This document shows, one piece after another, positions 57,641 through 64,000 of a stretch of DNA of 64,000 nt. The stretch comes from Abyssibius alkaniclasticus (lineage in GTDB: Bacteria > Pseudomonadota > Alphaproteobacteria > Rhodobacterales > Rhodobacteraceae): positions 1,148,501-1,212,500 of the forward strand of contig NZ_CP095732.1 of assembly GCF_020447305.1 (NCBI RefSeq), written 5' to 3'. The notes under the pieces were generated by a model that saw only the letters and a program-made list of their open reading frames with translations, ran no database searches and was not told the DNA's origin. Each line of letters opens with the position of its first letter. Within the stretch, counting starts at the first letter, position 1. A program made the translations under genes and the position numbers.

Positions 57641-58981
57641 TTGGCTTGGGATAACAAGGTCGTCTGGAATGAGGGGCTGTTCTTGCAGCCGCATCATTTT
57701 CAGCAGCAGGATCGCTATATCGAGGCGTTGGTCGGCGGTGTCGCCACCAGCGTGGCGCCCTATGCCTGGGGTGTGGCCGAGCTTACGATTGATGAAGAAC
57801 TGCTGCGCCTGGGCAAGATCGCGCTGAAAACCGCCCGCGGGATGACCCCGGATGGCGCGGTGTTCCGCGTGCCCTCGGCCGATGACCACCCCCCGGCGAT
57901 GGATGTGCCCGAAACCATCAAGAACACCGTGGTTTACCTGACCGTGCCCACCCGCCGCCACGGCGCAACCGAGGTGGACCTGACAGGGGCCGAAAAATCT
58001 GCCGCGCGTTTCCGCCCGGCCGAAGTGGAGGTGACCAATGCGGTTGGCACCGAAAAAACCCCGGCAACCCTGGCGGTGGCCAAGCTGCGGCTGGGGTTCG
58101 CGCTGGATGTCGATGATACATCCGATATGCTGGTCATCCCGATTTGCCGCATCATCGAAGTGCGCTCTGACAATGCCGTGGTGCTTGACAAAGGGTTCAT
58201 ACCAAGCTGCCTTGATGTGCGCGCCTCGCCCACCCTGGCCGATTTCCTGCAAGAGGTGGAAGGCCTGCTGACCCATCGTTGCGATGCGCTGGCCGGGCGT
58301 CTGGCTGAAAGCGGGCCGGCCAAGGGGGCCGCCGAAATTCAGGATTTTTTGCTGCTGCAATGCGTGAACCGCTACCTGCCGATGGTGCGCCACCTGACGC
58401 ATATCGAAAACACCCATCCCAGCGCGATGTATGAAATGCTCATCGGTCTTGCGGGCGAACTTTCAACATTCATGGACAGCGCCAAACGCCTGCCCGATAT
58501 GAAACCCTATAAGCATGACGACCTGACCGCGACCTTCCGCGACCTGATGCGCGCGCTTCGCCAGTATCTCAGCGCCGTTCTGGAGCAAAACGCCGTCAAA
58601 ATCGCGCTTGAAGCCCGCAAATACGGCATTTCGGTGGCGATGGTTGCCGATAAACGCCTGATAGGCGGTGCAAAATTCGTGCTGGCCGCCAAGGCCGAGG
58701 TGACACCCGAAAGCCTGCGCCGCCATTTCCCGACACAGGTGAAAATCGGGCCGGTGGAAAGCATTCGCCAATTGGTGAACTCGGCCCTGCCGGGCGTGGA
58801 AATGCGCCCGCTGCCCGTGGCCCCGCGCCAGGTGCCGTTCAATTCCGGCACCACCTATTTCGAGCTTGATCGTGATGGCCCGCTGTGGAAACAGCTGACA
58901 ACATCGGGCGGGATTGCCGTGCATGTCGCGGGCGATTTTCCGGGGCTGGAAATGGAACTTTGGGCCATCCGCAATGCGTAA
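57641..58981 (+). CDS. tssK: T6SS baseplate-membrane adaptor TssK (ImpJ)
   Basis: The 446-residue product begins VVWNEGLFLQPHHFQQQDRY, the TssK signature, and links the baseplate to TssL/TssM. Further typical parts are LLQCVNRYLPMVRHLTHIEN and YFELDRDGPLWKQL near the C-terminus. The start codon is TTG 57641: no ATG lies nearby in frame, and the protein would otherwise lose the conserved first residues. The upstream AAAGGGTAGG is a moderate ribosome site. Confidence 0.96.
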   Translation: MAWDNKVVWNEGLFLQPHHFQQQDRYIEALVGGVATSVAPYAWGVAELTIDEELLRLGKIALKTARGMTPDGAVFRVPSADDHPPAMDVPETIKNTVVYLTVPTRRHGATEVDLTGAEKSAARFRPAEVEVTNAVGTEKTPATLAVAKLRLGFALDVDDTSDMLVIPICRIIEVRSDNAVVLDKGFIPSCLDVRASPTLADFLQEVEGLLTHRCDALAGRLAESGPAKGAAEIQDFLLLQCVNRYLPMVRHLTHIENTHPSAMYEMLIGLAGELSTFMDSAKRLPDMKPYKHDDLTATFRDLMRALRQYLSAVLEQNAVKIALEARKYGISVAMVADKRLIGGAKFVLAAKAEVTPESLRRHFPTQVKIGPVESIRQLVNSALPGVEMRPLPVAPRQVPFNSGTTYFELDRDGPLWKQLTTSGGIAVHVAGDFPGLEMELWAIRNA

Positions 58982-58994
58982 TGGGAGCTGATAG

Positions 58995-60446
58995 ATGAGT
59001 GGTGACGACCCCTTTGCAGAACCCGGCGACACCGAGAAAACGGTTGTCAATCTGCGCCCCGGTGGCCGTGCCCCGGCGCGGCCTGGTGCGCCAGCAGCCC
59101 CGGCGCCGCCGCCACCGCGTGCGCCGCAAGCCCCCTATGATCCTTATGCGCAAGCCCCGACGCCGCCACCGCCCGCAGCCCCGACGGCGCCACCCGCCCA
59201 GCCTTCCGGCGCGCCTGCCGCCGCGCGTTCGGGTGTGGATGAGGCCGAGTTTTCAACGACCGGGCTGAACCCGCTCAACGCCGCCGCCGCGCCGATTTTT
59301 GCGCTGATCGGCCGTATTCGCAACCGTGCCCAGCACACCAACCCCGATGCTTTGCGCGGGGCCGTGGTGCGCGAGGTGCAGCAGTTCGAGAACCGCGCCT
59401 TGCAGGCAGGCGTTCATGCACGCAACGTGAATATTGCCCGCTACGCGCTTTGCGCCACGATCGATGATGTGGTGCTGAACACCCCCTGGGGGGGGCGCTC
59501 CATCTGGACCCAGCAATCGATGGTGGGCACCTTCCACAAGGAAACGCATGGCGGTGATCGGTTCTATGATGTGCTGGCAAAGCTGGAACAGGATCCGGCC
59601 AACAACCTGGAACTGCTCGAATTCATCTATGTCTGCCTGTCGCTCGGCTTTGAGGGGCGCTTGCGCGTTGAACACCAGGGCACCGACAAGCATTTGCGCA
59701 TTCGTGAGGGGCTGGCGCGGCTGATCCGCGCCAATCGCGGCCAGGCGGAACGTGCGCTTTCCCCCATGTGGAAGGGTTTGAAACTTGGCCACAAGGTGCT
59801 GCGCGCCTGGCTTTCTGTTTGGGTGATTGCCGGAGTTCTGGCCGTTGTGCTGAGCCTTGCCTTTACCGGGCTTACCTTTGCGCTTTCGGGTGATACCGAA
59901 CGCGTGCAGGGCCAGCTGGCCACGCTTGGCTCTTCCCAGGAGGTTGAGTTGCTGCGCCGCGCCCCGCCCCCGCCGCCCCCGCCGCCGCCGCCCGCAACGG
60001 TGGATCAGGTTGGCCGTGTGTCGGAGTTCCTTGAGGCGGAAATTGCCGAAGGTATTGTCGAGGTGTTCCAGACCGGCAATACGCTGACCATCCGCATCGC
60101 ATCCGAGGGCGCAGGGCTGGCCATGTTCGGCCCTGGCTCGGACGAGCTTCAGAGTGAATATCTGCCGAAAATCCAGCGCGTGGCCGAGGCGTTGAACAAC
60201 GAGGAAGGCACGCTGATCATTGCAGGCCATTCCGATTCCGTGCCGATTTCGACGGCGCGTTTTCCCAATAACACAGTACTTTCGCTGAAACGGGCCGAGG
60301 CGGTCATGGCCTATATGGCCACAATTCTCGATATTCCGGGCCGCATGTCGGCGGAAGGCCGCGCCGAATCTGAACCCATTGCCGATAATGGCACCCGCGA
60401 AGGCCGCGCCAAGAACCGGCGCGTCGAAGTCATACTTGTGCGTTAG
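58995..60446 (+). CDS. tssL: T6SS membrane protein TssL with C-terminal OmpA domain (evolved DotU)
   Basis: The 483-residue product has a Pro/Ala-rich N-terminal extension (residues about 20-75) and a DotU domain (residues about 85-260: FALIGRIRNRAQHTNPDALR, VNIARYALCATIDDVVLNTPW). One transmembrane helix follows (WLSVWVIAGVLAVVLSLAF). After a run of prolines comes a periplasmic OmpA-like domain (LIIAGHSDSVPISTARFPNN, GRAKNRRVEVILV). This peptidoglycan-binding version is known as 'specialised' TssL and may reduce the need for other anchors. It starts 13 bases after tssK. Confidence 0.96.
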   Translation: MSGDDPFAEPGDTEKTVVNLRPGGRAPARPGAPAAPAPPPPRAPQAPYDPYAQAPTPPPPAAPTAPPAQPSGAPAAARSGVDEAEFSTTGLNPLNAAAAPIFALIGRIRNRAQHTNPDALRGAVVREVQQFENRALQAGVHARNVNIARYALCATIDDVVLNTPWGGRSIWTQQSMVGTFHKETHGGDRFYDVLAKLEQDPANNLELLEFIYVCLSLGFEGRLRVEHQGTDKHLRIREGLARLIRANRGQAERALSPMWKGLKLGHKVLRAWLSVWVIAGVLAVVLSLAFTGLTFALSGDTERVQGQLATLGSSQEVELLRRAPPPPPPPPPPATVDQVGRVSEFLEAEIAEGIVEVFQTGNTLTIRIASEGAGLAMFGPGSDELQSEYLPKIQRVAEALNNEEGTLIIAGHSDSVPISTARFPNNTVLSLKRAEAVMAYMATILDIPGRMSAEGRAESEPIADNGTREGRAKNRRVEVILVR

Positions 60447-60457
60447 GACCGAATTGA

Positions 60458-63400
60458 ATGTGGCGTATCATTAAGAAGATCTTCGGTTCGGCCTGGCTGC
60501 TTTGGCTGCTGATCACCACGGTATTTGCCGTGCTGATCTATCTGTTCGGCGACCTTCTGGCCTTTGGCAGTTGGCGGCCCTTTGGCACCCAGCTTGCAAA
60601 ATACATCACCATCGGGGTGCTGTATTTCATTGTCATCCTGATGCTGATCATCCGCACCATTCGCCGCCGCCGCCGCGAGAGGCGCATGGATGAGGATATC
60701 GTCGCCGAGGAAGAAGACGGCGACGATGTCGTTGAAGAAGAGCTTCTGGAAATGCGCAAGCGCATGAAAGAGGCGCTGCAAATTCTGAAAAAATCCAAGC
60801 TGGGCGGCAAGGGTGGCAGACGGAACCTGTATCAACTGCCCTGGTATATCATGATCGGGCCACCGGGCGCGGGCAAAACCACGGCAATTGTCAATTCCGG
60901 CCTGAATTTTCCGCTGGCCGAGAAAATGGGAATGCAGGCGCTGGGCGGCATCGGCGGCACGCGCAACTGCGACTGGTGGTTCACCGATGAGGCCGTGCTG
61001 ATCGACACGGCAGGCCGCTATACCACGCAGGATTCCGATGCCGAGGCCGACCGCGATGCCTGGCTCGGCTTTCTGGCCATGCTCAAACGCAACCGCAAGC
61101 GCCAGCCGATCAACGGGGCAATGGTGGCGATTTCGCTGTCCGATATTTCGATGCTCGACACCGCCGCGCGCAAGGAACATGCCAATGCCATTCGCCAGCG
61201 GCTTGTGGAATTGCGCGAAAAACTGGGCGTGCGCTTTCCGGTTTACATCCTGTTTACCAAGGCCGACCTGATTGCCGGGTTCAGCGAGTTCTACGAGAAT
61301 CTGGGCCGCGAAGAGCGTGAACAGGTCTGGGGTTTCACCTATCCGATCAAGGGGCCGAAAACCAAAATCAACGCGCTGGCCGAATTTGACGGGCAATTCA
61401 CGGCCTTGCTTGGCCAGTTGAATAACCTGACGCTTGAGCGGCTCCAGCAGGAAACCGACAGCCAGCGCCGCGGGCTGATCAACGGGTTTGCGCAGCAACT
61501 GGCCAGCCTGCAAACCGTTGCAAAAGAATTCCTGACCGATGTGTTCCAGGAAAACAAATATCAGGACCAGCAGTTTCTGCGCGGGGTCTATTTTACCTCG
61601 GGCACGCAGGAAGGCACCCCGATTGACCGTTTGATGATGAACATGGCCCGCACCTTTGGCATTGGCCGTCAGGCAATTGGCACAGGCTCGGGGCAGGGGC
61701 GCAGCTACTTTTTGCGCAACCTGATCGAGACCGTGATCTTTGGCGAGGCCGGGTTGGTTTCGGCCGATGACAAGGTCGAGCGCCGCTATCGCTGGATCAA
61801 GCGCGGCGCGATCACCGCCGCAATTCTGTTTGCTGCGGGGGTTGGCACGCTCTGGACCTTCTCCTTCCTTGGCAACAAGGAGATGATCGCGCAGGCCAGC
61901 GCCGATGTCGATCGCTATAACCAGATGGTTTCGGTCATACCCGTCAGCCCGGTTGATGAAGTCGACCTGTTGCCGCTGATCGAGCCGCTGAACATATTGC
62001 GCGATCTGCCGGGCAACCCCGCGCAAGACGATCCGGCGCCGCCGCGCGAGCTGACCTGGGGGCTGTGGCAGGGCGACAATGTCGGCAATGCCGCCTCTCA
62101 AACCTATCGCCGTGCGCTGAACGAACGCTTTTTGCCGCGCATCCTGCTCAAACTCGAACGCCAGATGCAGGCCAACCTGAACAACCCCGAACTGCTTTAT
62201 GAGCTGTTGAAGGTCTATATGATGCTTGGTCTGCAAGGCCCGATCGACGAGCAACTGGTTGTTGATCTGCTGAGCGTCGATTGGGATATGACCTATCCGG
62301 GCGAGCAGATGGCGCAGGCGCGCGAAGATCTGGTCGGCCATCTGACGCAGATGATCAACCAGCCGATGCAGGAAATTTCGCTGCACGGCCCGCTTGTCGC
62401 GCAGGTGCAGGCGCTGCTCAGCGAAACGCCGGTATCGGTGCGGGTATACAACTCGATCATCGCCAGCCCGGAAGCGCGCGCCATCAATGACTGGCGCGTG
62501 CTGGAACAGGGCGGCCCGCTGGCCGCACGCGTGCTGATCCGCCCCTCTGGCCTGCCGCTGTCCGAAGGCGTTGAGGGGATCTATACCCGCGCGGGATTTT
62601 ACAATGTCTTCCTGCCCGCCGCCCTGGATGTGGCCGAACAGCTGCGCGCCGAAAACTGGGTGCTTGGTGAGCGTGGTGAGGATTTGAGCGATGAAGAGGC
62701 GCTGACCCGCATCGCCAGCGAAGTGCTGGACCTGTATTATACCGATTACATCGCCAATTATGAGCGCATCCTTGGCGATGTCGATATTGCGCCGATGGGC
62801 GCGATGAGCGAGGTTGTGCAGACGCTCGACATTATCTCCGGCCCCAATTCTCCGGTCGCCAAATTGATGACAGCGGTTGCCTATCAAACCCAGCTGACCG
62901 CCCCGCCGGGCGCGGTCGATATTGCCGGCGCCGCTTCGGATGTTACCGAATTTGGCGCGCAAACCGCGCTGGACAACCTGTCTATCCGCACGCGGATGCT
63001 GGTGGATGTTCTGGCCTCTTCGGCCACGGCAAACGGCCAGCCCGCCCCGCCGCCACCGGGCACAACCGTTGAAGAACGGTTCCGCTGGCTGCGCGATTTC
63101 ACCGTTGGTGAAGAAGGTGTGCCAACCGAACTTTCCGACACGATGGCACGGCTGACGGCGCTGTATCAGGAGCTGAACCGCCTGTCGGTGACAGGGGGCA
63201 GCACCAATATCAATTCGACCGCCACGCAGGATTTGCAGGTGGCGCTTGGCCGCATCCCCGACCCGATGAAGCGCTGGGCGACGCAGATCACCGAAGCCAG
63301 CTCCGGTGTGGCCGCGGGCGGTGCGCGCGCGGCGCTGAATGCGCAATGGCAGGCGCAGGTCTTGCCAACCTGCAACCGCGCCATCACCGACCGTTTCCCC

Positions 63401-64000
63401 TTTTTCAGGGGGCAAAGTGCTGATGTGCCCATTCAGGAATTTGCCCGCCTGTTTGCGCCGCAAGGGCTGATCGACGGGTTCTTCCAGGCCAATCTGGCCG
63501 AATTCGTCGACACAACAAGCAGCCCGTGGAAATGGCGCCGTGTGAACAACCAGGAGCTTGGGATATCGGATTCGGTGCTGTCGCAATTTCAGCGCGCCGC
63601 CGAAATCCGCGATGCCTTCTTCCTTGCCCCCGGCCTGCCGGCGGTCACATTCGATCTGAAGCCGGTCGCGCTCGACCCGGCCGCCGATCGTGTGCAGATC
63701 GTGGTCGACGGGCAGATTCTGGACTATCGCCAGAGCCAGCCGCAGCAGGTTACACCCATGCAATGGCCCGGCTCGGGCGGGGCGACGCAGGTTGCCTTCC
63801 AGCCCCAGAACCGTAACACCGAAAACGGTGTCGGCTTTGAAGGGCCCTGGGCGTTTTTCCGGATGCTCGAAGGGGCCGAGGTGCGCCGTGGCAATGCCGC
63901 CGACCGTAGCCGCATCATCTTCAATGTCGGCGGGCGCATCGCGGTGTTCGAGCTGCGCGCGGGTGCGGCGATCAACCCGTTCGATCTTGAGATGCTGCGC
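60458..64000 (+). CDS. tssM: T6SS membrane-complex protein TssM (IcmF/VasK), 3' end outside the window
   Basis: The frame is open from ATG 60458 to the window edge, 1,181 residues, slightly short of full TssM length. Two N-terminal helices (residues about 10-30 and 43-68), a cytosolic NTPase-like domain with Walker A GPPGAGKTT (residues about 134-142) and LIDTAGRYT, and a third helix at 450-471 are visible. The large periplasmic part follows and still continues at base 64000. With TssL it forms the envelope channel. The start is 11 bases after tssL. Confidence 0.95.
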   Translation, partial: MWRIIKKIFGSAWLLWLLITTVFAVLIYLFGDLLAFGSWRPFGTQLAKYITIGVLYFIVILMLIIRTIRRRRRERRMDEDIVAEEEDGDDVVEEELLEMRKRMKEALQILKKSKLGGKGGRRNLYQLPWYIMIGPPGAGKTTAIVNSGLNFPLAEKMGMQALGGIGGTRNCDWWFTDEAVLIDTAGRYTTQDSDAEADRDAWLGFLAMLKRNRKRQPINGAMVAISLSDISMLDTAARKEHANAIRQRLVELREKLGVRFPVYILFTKADLIAGFSEFYENLGREEREQVWGFTYPIKGPKTKINALAEFDGQFTALLGQLNNLTLERLQQETDSQRRGLINGFAQQLASLQTVAKEFLTDVFQENKYQDQQFLRGVYFTSGTQEGTPIDRLMMNMARTFGIGRQAIGTGSGQGRSYFLRNLIETVIFGEAGLVSADDKVERRYRWIKRGAITAAILFAAGVGTLWTFSFLGNKEMIAQASADVDRYNQMVSVIPVSPVDEVDLLPLIEPLNILRDLPGNPAQDDPAPPRELTWGLWQGDNVGNAASQTYRRALNERFLPRILLKLERQMQANLNNPELLYELLKVYMMLGLQGPIDEQLVVDLLSVDWDMTYPGEQMAQAREDLVGHLTQMINQPMQEISLHGPLVAQVQALLSETPVSVRVYNSIIASPEARAINDWRVLEQGGPLAARVLIRPSGLPLSEGVEGIYTRAGFYNVFLPAALDVAEQLRAENWVLGERGEDLSDEEALTRIASEVLDLYYTDYIANYERILGDVDIAPMGAMSEVVQTLDIISGPNSPVAKLMTAVAYQTQLTAPPGAVDIAGAASDVTEFGAQTALDNLSIRTRMLVDVLASSATANGQPAPPPPGTTVEERFRWLRDFTVGEEGVPTELSDTMARLTALYQELNRLSVTGGSTNINSTATQDLQVALGRIPDPMKRWATQITEASSGVAAGGARAALNAQWQAQVLPTCNRAITDRFPFFRGQSADVPIQEFARLFAPQGLIDGFFQANLAEFVDTTSSPWKWRRVNNQELGISDSVLSQFQRAAEIRDAFFLAPGLPAVTFDLKPVALDPAADRVQIVVDGQILDYRQSQPQQVTPMQWPGSGGATQVAFQPQNRNTENGVGFEGPWAFFRMLEGAEVRRGNAADRSRIIFNVGGRIAVFELRAGAAINPFDLEMLR

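Noticed and set aside
60443-63763. 1,106-residue open frame on the minus strand
   Set aside because: It lies opposite tssM, which shows clear Walker motifs and membrane helices. The antisense product is Arg/His/Gln-rich with no recognisable domain.

Overview
This 64 kb window comes from a GC-rich alphaproteobacterium, most likely of the Rhodobacterales. Supporting signs are the plant-type GshA, the adhC/fghA formaldehyde pair, a CcaF1-like DUF1127 gene followed by CUCCUCCC-loop hairpins as in Rhodobacter, the dapA/slt divergent pair next to smpB, and an imp-type type VI secretion locus. It is a chromosomal segment with a housekeeping left part (1-24.6 kb) and a large type VI secretion system (T6SS) island (24.6 kb to the right edge).

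Left part. A 5'-truncated GNAT gene, a membrane protein and gshA are followed by a tightly overlapping minus-strand operon pyrB - PH-domain protein - degenerate dihydroorotase - plsY. Next come a uracil-DNA glycosylase, a MoaB-like protein and a GNAT enzyme, coupled by short overlaps. A queuosine-precursor transporter gene has a leader that fits a preQ1-I riboswitch. A 426-base stretch holds a very short ORF with its own terminator, a tRNA-like remnant and a Doc-type toxin module. After that come arfB, lipoproteins, adhC, a ClpP-like peptidase, a NYN-LOTUS protein, fghA, a MATE exporter, smpB, a LysR regulator, the ccaF1/CcsR-like sRNA locus, dapA, a lytic transglycosylase and an aminotransferase with a second DapA-like enzyme.

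T6SS flank (24.7-34.8 kb). This is a signalling and envelope block: a membrane-anchored Ser/Thr kinase, an OmpA-domain protein, two coiled-coil lipoproteins, an active-looking caspase-like protease, a caspase-fold-like protein without the catalytic dyad but with a peptidoglycan-binding domain, a heme-binding HAMP sensor with a second Ser/Thr kinase, and an M15 carboxypeptidase.

T6SS core (35.0 kb to the edge), all on the plus strand: tssA, tssB, tssC, hcp, tagJ, tssE, tssF, tssG, clpV, an unknown helical protein, a voltage-gated sodium-type channel, a giant TssB-acidic repeats-TssB/TssC fusion of 1,647 residues, a small unknown ORF, vgrG, an unknown protein, PAAR, an FHA protein, tssK, tssL and a partial tssM. 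No TssJ is visible.

The most unusual system is the block 45.9-52.9 kb inside this operon. A second sheath-like polypeptide carries 30 copies of a 21-residue acidic repeat plus 14 shorter Asp-rich repeats and is translationally coupled to a NachBac-type ion channel. Together with the kinases, FHA protein and caspase-like proteins, it suggests a T6SS under unusual ionic or post-translational control. That interpretation is inference; the gene structures are directly visible.
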